Assembly (NCBI GenBank): GCA_021774335.1
Contig: JAJFJD010000059.1
Span: 62,001-126,000 of the forward strand
Length of the DNA: 64,000 nt
Reading direction: 5' to 3'
Source of the DNA: Alphaproteobacteria bacterium
Lineage (GTDB): Bacteria; Pseudomonadota; Alphaproteobacteria; UBA8366
Shown: in pieces, positions 53,508 through 62,597 of the stretch
How positions within the stretch are numbered: position 1 is the first letter of the stretch
Layout: each line of letters begins with the position of its first letter
Position numbers and translations under genes: made by a program
The notes under the pieces: model-generated
Told to the model about the DNA's origin: nothing
Databases searched by the model: none
The model's input: the letters and a program-made list of their open reading frames with translations, nothing else

Positions 53508-54023
53508 CTACGTTATTTCAAGTATTTCCTCGTCAGACAGATTGCCCGGTACGATCGTGATCGGAATCCGGGTTTCGCGTGCTTTTTTGCTTAACAGGTA
53601 GCTGATGAGCGGTCCCGGCCCGCTGGATCCGGCGCTGGCCGCCAGCACCAGGATCGAGATCGACGGCTCTTCGTCGAGCAGCGCCATCAACTCTTCGCGG
53701 GTATCCCCTTCTCGGATATAGAGAATCGGGTATCGCCCCGACCATTCGAGGACTTCCGCCGACAGCCGTTGCAGAAGCTGTTCGCCCTCTTCGCGGGCCT
53801 CCTGCCGCATCAGGTCGCCGACCGATGCCCAATGCTGAAAATCCGCGGGCTTGATAACGGTCATTAAGGCCACGCGGCCGCCCGTATTGCGGGCACGCCG
53901 ACAGGCGAAATGCAGGGCGACGGGCATTTCCTTGCTGTCGTCGACGACGACAAGCATGATCCGCTCGCTCTCTGCCTTTTCCTCACCAGCCGACGCTGCC
54001 GATTTTTCGGTATCCGCGCTCAT
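53508..54023 (-). CDS. universal stress protein (UspA family)
   Basis: A 171-residue single Usp domain: LVVVDDSKEMPVALHFACRRARNTGGRV near the start, GRYPILYIREGDTREELM and the nucleotide-loop region SAGSSGPGPLISYLLSKKA. The long N-terminal leader (about 25 residues) is Ala/Glu-rich. Usp proteins bind ATP or oligomerise; role unknown. A 140-base gap to nfuA holds a palindrome but no terminator. Confidence 0.86.
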   Translation of the reverse strand: MSADTEKSAASAGEEKAESERIMLVVVDDSKEMPVALHFACRRARNTGGRVALMTVIKPADFQHWASVGDLMRQEAREEGEQLLQRLSAEVLEWSGRYPILYIREGDTREELMALLDEEPSISILVLAASAGSSGPGPLISYLLSKKARETRIPITIVPGNLSDEEILEIT

Positions 54024-54122
54024 TTTCCTTGATCCTCACACCCGGCGGTAGTCTGCCATCATGCCGCGGCCAGGCGCAACACGCGCGGCCGCGCGTACAA
54101 TAGGCCGCTGATTTGACAGTCT

Positions 54123-55121
54123 TTACGGTTGGACGAAACCGACGATTTCCTGGATTTCCCGCATGATCGGCCCAGAAATGGCGCGCGCCTTGGTCCCGCC
54201 TTGGCGCAGAATGCCGTCGATATAGTCCGTATCGACCACCAGACGCTGCATTTCCTCGCCGATCGGCCCCAGGACCGATACGGCCAATTCCGTCAGGCCG
54301 CCCTTGAACTCGGAGAACTGCTGGCCGCCGACCTCTGCCAGCACGTCCTCGCGGCTCTTGCGGGCAAGCGCCGCATAGATGCCGACCAGATTTGTCGCTT
54401 CCGGCCGGTCCTCCAGCCCCTTGACCTCGGACGGCAACGCATCCGGATCGGTCTTGGCCTTGCGGATCTTCTGGGCGATGCCGTCCGGCCCATCGGTCAG
54501 CGTGATACGGCTGTATTCCGACGGGTCCGACTTCGACATCTTGTTGCGGCCGTCGCGCAGCGACATGACGCGGGTCGCCGGCCCCAGGATCAACGGCTCG
54601 ACCTCCGGGAAATACTCCACGCCGAAGTCCGAATTGAACTTCTGCGCGATGTCCCGGCACAGTTCCAGATGCTGCTTCTGATCGTCGCCGACCGGCACAT
54701 GCGTCGCCTTATAGGCAAGGATGTCCGCCGCCATCAGGTTGGGATAAGCGTAGAGCCCGACCGAGGCGTTCTCCCGGTGCTTGCCCGCCTTCTCCTTGAA
54801 TTGGGTCATCCGGTTGAGCCAGCCGAGCCGCGCCACGCAATTGAATATCCACGCGAGGCTGGCGTGATCCGGGTTCTGGCTTTGATTGAACAGGATGTTT
54901 TTTTCGGGGTCGATGCCCGAGGCTATCAACCCGGCGGTTACTTCGCGCGTGCTCGCCAACAGTTCAGCCGGATCCTGCCAAACCGTGATCGCGTGCAAAT
55001 CGACGATGCAGTAGAGGCACTCGTATTCGCCCTGGAGATCCACCCAGTTGCGGATCGCGCCGAGATAGTTGCCGAGATGAAGGTTGCCGGTGGGCTGAAT
55101 GCCCGAGAAGATGCGGTTCAT
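54123..55121 (-). CDS. trpS: tryptophanyl-tRNA synthetase
   Basis: A 332-residue class I synthetase. The HIGH-like motif is in PTGNLHLGNYLG (about 10-21) and KMSKS is intact (RNKMSKSDPSEYS, about 196-208). It charges tRNA-Trp. ATG 55121 (MNRIFSGIQPTG) with GAGGG about 8 bases upstream is preferred over upstream starts at 55145. It lies directly downstream of the two selenoprotein genes; murJ lies upstream of them. In related genomes trpS and murJ are usually close neighbours, so the pair looks inserted. Confidence 0.95.
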   Translation of the reverse strand: MNRIFSGIQPTGNLHLGNYLGAIRNWVDLQGEYECLYCIVDLHAITVWQDPAELLASTREVTAGLIASGIDPEKNILFNQSQNPDHASLAWIFNCVARLGWLNRMTQFKEKAGKHRENASVGLYAYPNLMAADILAYKATHVPVGDDQKQHLELCRDIAQKFNSDFGVEYFPEVEPLILGPATRVMSLRDGRNKMSKSDPSEYSRITLTDGPDGIAQKIRKAKTDPDALPSEVKGLEDRPEATNLVGIYAALARKSREDVLAEVGGQQFSEFKGGLTELAVSVLGPIGEEMQRLVVDTDYIDGILRQGGTKARAISGPIMREIQEIVGFVQP

Positions 55122-55260
55122 TTTCTGGTCCCTCGCTTTGGACACGCGGATGATCGGGGGCCCCCGATTTGGACGCGGGGGCGGCTAACGCGCGGAGTTA
55201 TCCCGGCTGCCGGGGCCGCCGTCAAGCATCGTCCAACGTAAGCAAACAAGGGAAAGAGGT

Positions 55261-56478
55261 TCAGCCCAGGCGGTGACGCTGGGACCGTGGCACGAACTGG
55301 CCGGTGGCGACGTGGCGCACGCGCTCGTCCGAATGCTTGGCCAAGACCGGCTGCAGCGCCAGATAGAAACGCCCAACCGCCGTCTCCCCCCAGAACCAGT
55401 CGCGCAGTTCGCGCGGACTGGCAGCGCCCGGCTGTGCCGTCGCCGCCTCGTGATACCAGCTCCGCACGTCCTCGCAGGCCAGCCGCACCGCTTCACCCAG
55501 CGTCAGGTCGGGCAGCGGGTTGTCCGGCGTGCCGTCGAAGAACCCGTTCAGAAAGCGCACCACGTCCTCGATCTCGAGTTTGCACAGCCCGAAGGTCGTC
55601 CGGCCACGCTCTTCCAGGGCGAAGGCATGCCAGGGTGCGAGACGCTCGATTTCCGCGAAGACCTCTTCGAGCAGCGCCGACCCGGCCTCGGCCTTTGGGG
55701 TTGGCAGCGATATCGGACAGACCCAGCCCGACATGTCGCCGGACGGCCCGCCAGGTGCATCCTCGGGAAAATCATCCAGCAGGACCGGCCCATCGTTGCG
55801 TTCCAGCAGGGCGAGCGCGGTCCGCGCCACCTCGGTTTGGAATTCCGGTTCGTTCGGCGCACCGAAGGGGCGGCCCAGGTCGAACGGCACCCACAGGAAC
55901 CGCGGCGGGCGCATCTGTTCGGTGTTGGGCCGGACCAGGCTGATGCCCGTCGTCGCGATGCCGTTGGCTTCCAGGTAATGCGCGGCCGCACCGACCGCGC
56001 GCGTGCAGTTGGGTCAGACGGGGCTGAGCAGCACCGCGTTGACCTTGTCTTCTTTCAGCATGCCGGCGAGTTCGATCGCCGTCGGCTCGATCTCATGCGG
56101 CAGCCACCCGGCGCCCATCAGCGAATAATGGAACCGCGCCAGCGAGCCGATCTCGCCCGCCACCTCAAGTTCGCGCAGCCGATCGATCGGGAACACCACG
56201 TTGGTGTCCTGTTGGAACCCAGTGCGGTCGTAGTTGACCGAGCTGTGCGACATCACCAGATCCTTCGCCGCCACATCGCCGGGAATCACCCGGTATCCTG
56301 TATCGCGGATATCGAAGCTGCGGTCGTCCCGTCGGTGAAGACCCGCGGTGGTGATGATCGCGACCCGGCGCTCGGCAACCGGTGGGCCGGAAACCCAGGG
56401 CGACGTCTCGAAAGCGTCGCATTCCTTGCCCAGCAGATGCGTAACGTCGACGTCCGGCAGATCACTGAGGCGCACCAT
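55261..56478 (-). CDS. GrdB-like selenoprotein (copy B, UGA = selenocysteine)
   Basis: A single 406-codon frame interrupted by one in-frame TGA, codon 155 (56014-56016), which I read as selenocysteine. The local motif is SPV-U-PNCTRAV, matching the active-site U/C-x2-C region of the glycine/betaine/sarcosine reductase selenoprotein B (GRDB) family. Upstream are the family stretches RVAIITTAGLH, YRVIPGD, GFQQDTNVVFPIDRL and ARFHYSLMGA; downstream are FDLGRPFGAPNEPEFQ and SGDMSGWVCP. No stop occurs for 251 codons after the UGA. Read as a plain stop, the gene would give two halves, neither of them a complete family member. It starts 4 bases after copy A stops. Its substrate is unknown. Confidence 0.85.
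55980..56000 (-). promoter_or_regulatory. candidate bacterial SECIS hairpin, copy B
   Basis: In the mRNA, GCGCGG pairs with CCGCGC and two further pairs (U-G, C-G) close a 5-base loop GGUGC. The loop begins 22 nt after the UGA. Bacterial SECIS elements sit about 16-37 nt downstream of UGA and carry a G-U apical loop (GGUC in E. coli fdhF), so both position and loop fit. Confidence 0.65.
56014..56016 (-). other. UGA selenocysteine codon, copy B
   Basis: TGA on the minus strand between GTC and CCC, at codon 155 of copy B, aligned with the UGA of copy A and with the selenocysteine of GrdB. Confidence 0.8.
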
Positions 56479-56482
56479 ACTC

Positions 56483-57706
56483 TTATATACCCTGAACGAG
56501 ATGCTCGTGGGTCCGCGGCACCAAGGCCTTGTGGCCGAGCAACTGCATCATCCCGCCGTCGAGGGTCCGGCAGGTCGCGGCGAGCCGGCGCACCATGGCC
56601 CCGGCCGCAGTGTCCTGCCAATACCAATCGTTCAACGCGACGCTGCCGCTCGGACCCGGCTGCGCCGTCGCGGCTTCGAAATACCAGGCCTTGATATCGT
56701 CGGACGCGAATTTGAGCGCCTGCGGCAGGGCGATATCCTCGCGCGGGCTGGCGATCGATTGATCGTCCATGAAATCGGCCAGCAGTTTGACCGCCGCACC
56801 GATGTCGAGCCCGCTCAGGCCGACCGTAGTTCGCCCGCGCTTCTCCAACGCCACCTGATACCAGGGGCGGAGTTGGTCCATTTCGGCAAGCACGGCGGCA
56901 AGCGCACCGTCCGGTGCGGCATCTTCGGCCGGTGGCGTCAGGTTGACCGGGCAGACCCAGCCGGACATGTCGCCGGACGTGCCACCGGGCGCGTCGTCGG
57001 GGAATTCCGCGAGCACCGGGCCTTCCGGTTCCGCGAACAGCGCCAAGGCCGCTTCGACCACGCGGCGCTGAAAGGCCGGCTCGTCGGGTGCGCCGATCGG
57101 CCGCCCCAGTTCGAACGGCACCCACAGCGCGCGCGGCGGATTCAGTTTTTCGGTGTGCTCACGCACAAGGCTGATCTGCGTCGTCACCAGCCCTTCTTCT
57201 TCGAGATATCGGGAAAGCCCGCCAACGGCGCGCGTGCAGTTGGGTCAGACCGGCGTCAACAGCACCGCGTTGACCTTGTCCTCTTTCAACAGGCCGGCCA
57301 GTTCGCGGGCGCGCGGCTCCAGCTTCTCGGGCTCGGTCGCCCCCATGAAGGAGTAATGGAAGGCCGCGACCGATCCGATCGTCCCGTCGGCCGCCAACTC
57401 GTTCAGGCGGTCGATCGGAAAGACCACGTTGATATCCTGCTGAAAGCCGCTGCGGTCATAATTGGTCGAGACATGGCTCATGATGAGTTCGGACGAGTCC
57501 AGGTCGGCCGGGATCACCCGGTAGTCCGCAGCACCGGGCCGGAAGGTCTCGTCGCTTTTCCGCGACAGCCCCGCCGAGGTGATGATCGCGACGCGCATCT
57601 CGCCAAGCGGCGGCGCATCGGTCCAGCGGCTATCCTCGTTCACGGGGCAGGGCAGGTCGAGGAGATGTTCCGCCTCGATCTCGGGAAGGTCGGATAGTCG
57701 AACCAT
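56483..57706 (-). CDS. GrdB-like selenoprotein (copy A, UGA = selenocysteine)
   Basis: A single 408-codon frame with one in-frame TGA at codon 154 (57245-57247) inside TPV-U-PNCTRAV. It is homologous to copy B along its whole length: MVRLSDLPE at the start, RVAIITSAGLS, GFQQDINVVFPIDRLNEL, FHYSFMGA, KEDKVNAVLLTPV before the U, and FELGRPIGAPDEPAFQ and SGDMSGWVCP after it. ATG 57706 is preceded by AAGGAA at good spacing, and matches the copy B start. It is the first gene of the pair, 98 bases downstream of murJ. The family needs thiol or seleno-nucleophile chemistry; no GrdA/GrdC/GrdD/GrdE partner is present, so glycine reductase activity is not implied. Confidence 0.85.
57220..57230 (-). promoter_or_regulatory. 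candidate bacterial SECIS hairpin, copy A
   Basis: In the mRNA, CGCC-GUU-GGCG forms a 4-bp hairpin whose GUU loop begins 19 nt after the UGA. It is shorter than the copy B hairpin, but distance and G-U loop agree. A second small hairpin (GGG-CUUU-CCC) follows. Confidence 0.5.
57245..57247 (-). other. UGA selenocysteine codon, copy A
   Basis: TGA on the minus strand at codon 154 of copy A, in TPV-U-PNC; same alignment column as the copy B UGA. Confidence 0.8.
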
Positions 57707-57804
57707 GGATGTTCCTTTTCCACTGCCCAGGACGGGCGGCGCTGGCCTGAGACGGCGCAATAAAACAGACCGAACCCTATAGACGGCCGCGGAGAACTGT
57801 CAAA

Positions 57805-59352
57805 TCAACTCCGCCGCAAGGCGCGCCGCAAATCGGAAATCCGCGCCGCGCCGAGAAGTGGCGCGACAATGGCGAAAGTCACGAGCCCGCACATCACCAA
57901 CGCCACAAGTGCTGCGATGCGTTCGCCGGACCCGCCGCGCAGAAAGTCGGCCAATCCTTGATTGGCGCCCCACAAGGCCACCGCCATGCAGAAGGACGCC
58001 ATCACGATGCGCGGCACCCGGCCACGCAGCCGGGCGTCGAAGACGAGATGTCCGCGCCGATGCAGGATCACCGCCAGGATCGCGGCGTTGATCCAGGCCG
58101 AGCAGGCAGTGGCGAGTGCTATTCCCACATGGGCCAGCACCTGCATCAGGACAACAGCGACCCCGATATTGACCGTCATCGCGACGACCGCCACCTTGAC
58201 CGGCGTCGCCGTGTCCTGCCGCGCGAAGAATCCCGGCGTCAGCGCCTTGATCAGCACATAGGCGGGCAGCCCGAGTGCAAAGGCGCCGAGCGCCCCTGCG
58301 GTGGCTGCCGCATCAGCCGCGTCGAAAGCGCCCCGCTCGAACAGCACCCGCACGATGGGGTCGGGAATCGTGACCAGCGCCGCCGCCGCCGGCACCGTCA
58401 GCAGCAGCGCGAATTCGATCGCGCGGTTCTGCGTGTCGGTCGCCGCCTGTTCCTCGCCGGCGCTGAGATGGCGCGACAGCATCGGCAGCAGCGCCACCCC
58501 AACCGCCACGCCGATCACGCCGAGCGGTAATTGGTTCACGCGGTCGGCGAAATAAAGGTAGGAGACCGAGCCTTCCGGCAGCAGCGAGGCCAGCACGATG
58601 TCGATCACCAGATTGACCTGCACCACGCCAGCGCCGATCGCGCCCGGAATCATCAGGACCAGCAGCCGCTTGACCCCGGGCGTCAGCCGCGGACGGGGCA
58701 GCCGGAACATGATTCCCGCGCGCCGGCAGGCCAGCACCATCCATATGAATTGTCCGGCGCCGGCAACCGCGACACCCGTCGCAAGCGCGTAGCCCGGCAC
58801 CGTGAACACGCCTTCGCGAATCGCCAGCAATACCCCGATCATGACGATGTTCAACAGCACGGGGGCCGCCGCCGTCGCCGCAAACCGGTGCATCGAGTTG
58901 AGCATGCCGGCGAGCAGCGCGGTCAGCGCCATGAACATCAAATACGGAAAGGTGAGCTGGGTCAGGTCGACCGCGAGCGCGAATTTCTCCGGCTGATCCG
59001 CAAACCCCGGCGCCAGCACATACATCAGCCAGGGCATGGCCAACTGCGCCGCCAGCGTGAAGCACAACATGACGCTGAGCAGCACCGCCGCGACCGAGGC
59101 GGCGAACGCGCGGGCGGGAACAGGGCCGTCCTTGGTCAGCCGATCGGTATAGAGCGGCACAAAGGCGGCGTTGAACGCGCCCTCAGCAAACAAACGGCGG
59201 AAGAAATTGGGAAACTTGAAAGCAACGAAAAAGGCGTCCGCCACCAGGCCAGCGCCGATGATCCCGGCGAACAGGATATCCCGGCAGAAGCCGAGGATGC
59301 GGCTCGCCATCGTCCAGCCGCCCAAGGTCGCAATCGCACGGAACAGGGCCAT
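57805..59352 (-). CDS. murJ: lipid II flippase MurJ
   Basis: A 515-residue polytopic membrane protein with about 14 hydrophobic helices. It starts MALFRAIATLGGWTMASRILGFCRDILFA, containing the conserved Arg residues of the MurJ central cavity, and LPNFFRRLFAEGAFNAAFVP-type motif FPNFFRRLFAEGAFNAAFVP. It moves lipid II to the outer face of the inner membrane for the PBPs, including the class A PBP at 1756-3660. It is downstream of the DUF3126 gene and glnD on the same strand. Confidence 0.95.
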   Translation of the reverse strand: MALFRAIATLGGWTMASRILGFCRDILFAGIIGAGLVADAFFVAFKFPNFFRRLFAEGAFNAAFVPLYTDRLTKDGPVPARAFAASVAAVLLSVMLCFTLAAQLAMPWLMYVLAPGFADQPEKFALAVDLTQLTFPYLMFMALTALLAGMLNSMHRFAATAAAPVLLNIVMIGVLLAIREGVFTVPGYALATGVAVAGAGQFIWMVLACRRAGIMFRLPRPRLTPGVKRLLVLMIPGAIGAGVVQVNLVIDIVLASLLPEGSVSYLYFADRVNQLPLGVIGVAVGVALLPMLSRHLSAGEEQAATDTQNRAIEFALLLTVPAAAALVTIPDPIVRVLFERGAFDAADAAATAGALGAFALGLPAYVLIKALTPGFFARQDTATPVKVAVVAMTVNIGVAVVLMQVLAHVGIALATACSAWINAAILAVILHRRGHLVFDARLRGRVPRIVMASFCMAVALWGANQGLADFLRGGSGERIAALVALVMCGLVTFAIVAPLLGAARISDLRRALRRS

Positions 59353-59410
59353 GGCGGCTGTTTACCCTATTCGCCGCAGGAGAAGAAGTACTGCGCCCGG
59401 CGGCACGCGC

Positions 59411-59632
59411 TTAGGGTGCCGGCGGAAGGTCCATCTCCAGGATGGCCATCTGGAAAGCATAGGAGACTTCGCCGTCATCCTCGTCCACGTCGCGGTAGAT
59501 GATCGCGATGAACTCTTCGCCGAGGCTGACCTCGACCGACCCGTCCATCTTGGGCTTGCCCAGCCGGATCCGTTGCGATCCAAAGGTTTCGCGAAGATAC
59601 GCCTGCAATCGCACGACTTCTGTTTGTTCCAT
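59411..59632 (-). CDS. DUF3126 family protein
   Basis: A 73-residue acidic protein (EQTEVVRLQAYLRETFGS, then GSVEVSLGEEFIAIIYRDVDEDDGEVSYAFQMAILEMDL), recognisable as DUF3126, a short alphaproteobacterial family of unknown function. No signal peptide. It lies between glnD and murJ, 93 bases after glnD and 58 bases before murJ. Confidence 0.85.
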   Translation of the reverse strand: MEQTEVVRLQAYLRETFGSQRIRLGKPKMDGSVEVSLGEEFIAIIYRDVDEDDGEVSYAFQMAILEMDLPPAP

Positions 59633-59725
59633 AATGCCTCCTAGCGTTGACGCCGCGCGGCTATTGCCACAGGCAGCCTCATCAATACGGTCAAATAAGG
59701 GAAATTTCCATCTTTACGGCCAAGC

Positions 59726-62533
59726 CTATTCCGCGGCACTTGCTCCGGCCTTTGCGGTACGCGCCCGGGTGGCGGGTTTCTTACGCGGTTTGGCCGCCGG
59801 TTGGCAATCGGGATCGGCCAGCGCTTTCAACAATCGTTCGCGAATCTGGTCCAGCTTGCCTGGATGTTCGACCTTCAGACCGAACACATCCTTCACATAG
59901 AACACGTCGACCACCTGTTCGCCGTATGTCGAAATCTTGGCAGCGAAAATCTGCAGGCTGAGGTCGGCCACGGCCCGGGTCACGTCATACAGCAGGCCCG
60001 GCCGGTCGCGGCCGTTCACCTCGATCAGCGTGTGGCGGCTGGATGCCTTGTTGTCGATCAGAACACGCGGCGCCACCTTGAAGACATCGGTCCGGGTTGG
60101 ATAGCCCTGCCGCTTGCGCAGTTCGGTCAACGGTCGCAGGCGGCCCGACAAGGTCTGTTCGATCAGCACGGACAGCTTGGCCAGCTTGTCCGGCCGGGCG
60201 AAGGCTTGGCCGTCGGAGTCCTGAACCAGGAAACTGTCGAGCGCCATGCCGTTGTTCAACGTGTTGATCTTGGCGTCCACAATGTTCGCGCCGGACACCG
60301 CCAATGCGCCGGCGATGCGGCTGAACAGGCCCGGATGATCGTCGGCATAGAGGGTAATTTCCGTAACCGCCCGCTCCGTATGCACCCGCCGGTCGACGCT
60401 GAGCGGATGGCCGCTTGCCTCGGCTTCACGGATGAAACGGGCTTGATGCTGCAGCGTTTCGTCGTCATAGGACAGCCAATAGGCCGGATGTCCGCGCGCG
60501 ACATGGGCGTCGAGTTCCGCTTCGGGCCAATCCGCGAGATCGGTGCGCAGGGCGGCGACCACAGCGGCGGCCCGGGCGTCCCGGCCTACGGTGGCGTGTC
60601 CGCCCGACATCACCGCCTCGGCCCGGTAATACAGGTCGCGCAGCAATGTCGCCTTCCAATTGTTCCAGCGCCCGGGCCCAACGGCCCGGATGTCGGCGAC
60701 CGTCAGGCAAACCAACAGACGCAGCCGTTCCGGCGATTTCACCAGGTCGATGAAATCCATGATGGTTTTTGGATCGCCCAGGTCGCGCTTGAAGGCGACG
60801 TTGCTCATCAGCAGGTGATAGCGCACCAGCCAGCTCACGGTTTCAGTCTGTTCCGGTGTCAGGCCGAGGCGCGGGCAAAGCCGATCTGCGATCTTCGCGC
60901 CCAGCACCGAATGGTCGCCGCCCCGGCCCTTGGCGATATCGTGCAGCAGCACCGCGACATACAACACCTCGCGCGACAGCACTTTGTGGATTACCTCGGT
61001 CGACAGCGGATGGTCGTCGGCCAGCTCACCGCGCTCGATCCGGTTGAGAATGCCGATCGCACGGATTGTGTGCTCGTCGGTGGTGTAGACGTGGTACATG
61101 TCGTACTGCATCTGCGCCACGACACGGCCGAAATCGGTCATGAACTTGCCGAGGACGCCGGCCTCGTTCATCCGGCGCAGCGCCACTTCCGGATTCTTTT
61201 CCGCCGCCAGAATACTGAGAAAGATGCGGTTCGCTTCAGGGTCTTCGCGCAGACGCTTGTTGAGGCGCCGCAGGTTCCGCGTGATCAGGCGCAGCGCTTC
61301 CGGATGGATATCCAACGACCGGCGATGCGCCACCTCGAACAAGCGCAGCATGTCGACCGGACTCGTGGCGAAATGCTTTTCGCTTTTCACCGTCAAGCGT
61401 CCGCCCTCGACGACAAATCCTTCGACTTCACGCTGGAACAAACCGGCCGGAAGCCGCAGCAGGCTGCGCCGTTCATGCCGCGCCTCGAGTGCAGCACAGA
61501 AGATCCGCGTCAAATCGCCGATATCTTTCGCCACCAGGAAATAATGCTTCATGAAGCGCTCGACATCGGACGAGCCGACATGATCTCGATAGCCCATCCG
61601 GGTCGCCAATTCCGGCTGCAGATCGAAGGTCAGGCGTTCCTCGGGCCTGTCGGTCAGATAGTGCAGGTGGCAACGCACGGTCCACAGGAAATCCTGCGCC
61701 TTGTCGAACAGCGCGACTTCCTGATCGGTGAACAGGCCTTCCTCGATCAGAAGTGCTACATCGTCCACGCCGTAGAGATATTTCGCGAGCCAGAACAAAG
61801 TGTGCAGATCACGCAGCCCGCCCTTGCCGTCCTTGACGTTGGGTTCCAGGACGTAGCGCGAATCGCCCATGCGGAGATGCCGCTCGTCGCGCTCGCGCAG
61901 CTTGGCGTCGACGAAGTCGGGTCCGGTGCCTGCCGCGACTTCGTCGCGGAACCGCGTCCGCAACTCGCGGAACAGGGATTGCTCGCCCCAGACGAAGCGG
62001 GATTCGAGCAGGCCCGTACGGATCGTCATGTCCGCTTTGGCCTGGCGGATGCAGTCGTCGATCGACCGCGTCGCATGCCCGACCTTCAGGCCCAGGTCCC
62101 AGAGCGTATAGAGGGTATGTTCGATAATCTGCTCGCTGCGCGGCGTCTGCTTGTAGGGCAGCAGGAACAACAGATCGACATCCGACTTCGGCGCGAGTTC
62201 GCCACGCCCGTAGCCGCCATAAGCGACGATCGACAACTGCTCGCCCGCGGTCGGGTTGGCCGCGGGATAGATGTAGTCCGCCGCGATGTCGTACATCACG
62301 CGGATTAGTTGATCCATCAGGAAACAGTGGCCCTGAACCGCCAGCGCGCCGCTCTGGTCCTCGTCGAAGCGGCGGCGGATTTCCGCCCCGCCGTCCGCCA
62401 GCGCTGCGCGATAGAATTCCAGCATGGCTTGCGGCCGGTCGCTCTCGGAGAGGTCCCCGTCCAGCACCGCCAGCGCCGCTTCATGCAGCACGGCGCGATC
62501 GATTATCGCGCGTTTCTTCCGCAGTCTTTCCAT
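59726..62533 (-). CDS. glnD: [protein-PII] uridylyltransferase / uridylyl-removing enzyme
   Basis: A 935-residue nitrogen sensor. Domains in order: nucleotidyltransferase with GGYGRGELAPKSDVDLLFL (about 104-122), a helical GlnE-like/PII-UTase region, HD hydrolase with HDIAKGRGGDHSVLGAK (about 522-538), and two C-terminal ACT domains (VTEITLYADDHPGLFSRIAGAL near 715-735; TLIEVNGRDRPGLLYDVTRAV near 830-850). It adds and removes UMP on PII according to glutamine. It follows the mutS gene by 64 bases on the same strand. Confidence 0.96.
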   Translation of the reverse strand: MERLRKKRAIIDRAVLHEAALAVLDGDLSESDRPQAMLEFYRAALADGGAEIRRRFDEDQSGALAVQGHCFLMDQLIRVMYDIAADYIYPAANPTAGEQLSIVAYGGYGRGELAPKSDVDLLFLLPYKQTPRSEQIIEHTLYTLWDLGLKVGHATRSIDDCIRQAKADMTIRTGLLESRFVWGEQSLFRELRTRFRDEVAAGTGPDFVDAKLRERDERHLRMGDSRYVLEPNVKDGKGGLRDLHTLFWLAKYLYGVDDVALLIEEGLFTDQEVALFDKAQDFLWTVRCHLHYLTDRPEERLTFDLQPELATRMGYRDHVGSSDVERFMKHYFLVAKDIGDLTRIFCAALEARHERRSLLRLPAGLFQREVEGFVVEGGRLTVKSEKHFATSPVDMLRLFEVAHRRSLDIHPEALRLITRNLRRLNKRLREDPEANRIFLSILAAEKNPEVALRRMNEAGVLGKFMTDFGRVVAQMQYDMYHVYTTDEHTIRAIGILNRIERGELADDHPLSTEVIHKVLSREVLYVAVLLHDIAKGRGGDHSVLGAKIADRLCPRLGLTPEQTETVSWLVRYHLLMSNVAFKRDLGDPKTIMDFIDLVKSPERLRLLVCLTVADIRAVGPGRWNNWKATLLRDLYYRAEAVMSGGHATVGRDARAAAVVAALRTDLADWPEAELDAHVARGHPAYWLSYDDETLQHQARFIREAEASGHPLSVDRRVHTERAVTEITLYADDHPGLFSRIAGALAVSGANIVDAKINTLNNGMALDSFLVQDSDGQAFARPDKLAKLSVLIEQTLSGRLRPLTELRKRQGYPTRTDVFKVAPRVLIDNKASSRHTLIEVNGRDRPGLLYDVTRAVADLSLQIFAAKISTYGEQVVDVFYVKDVFGLKVEHPGKLDQIRERLLKALADPDCQPAAKPRKKPATRARTAKAGASAAE

Positions 62534-62597
62534 TGCTAAGTCATGCGTCAGCTTGGCGCTGAATGCAAGGGAAACTACCGCTTTCCGGGCTTCCGGG

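Noticed and set aside
55261..57706. Two pseudogenes or four separate short genes in place of the selenoproteins
   Set aside because: Both frames resume at once after the TGA, the TGA is in the same column in both copies within a known Sec motif, and coding composition is even on both sides.
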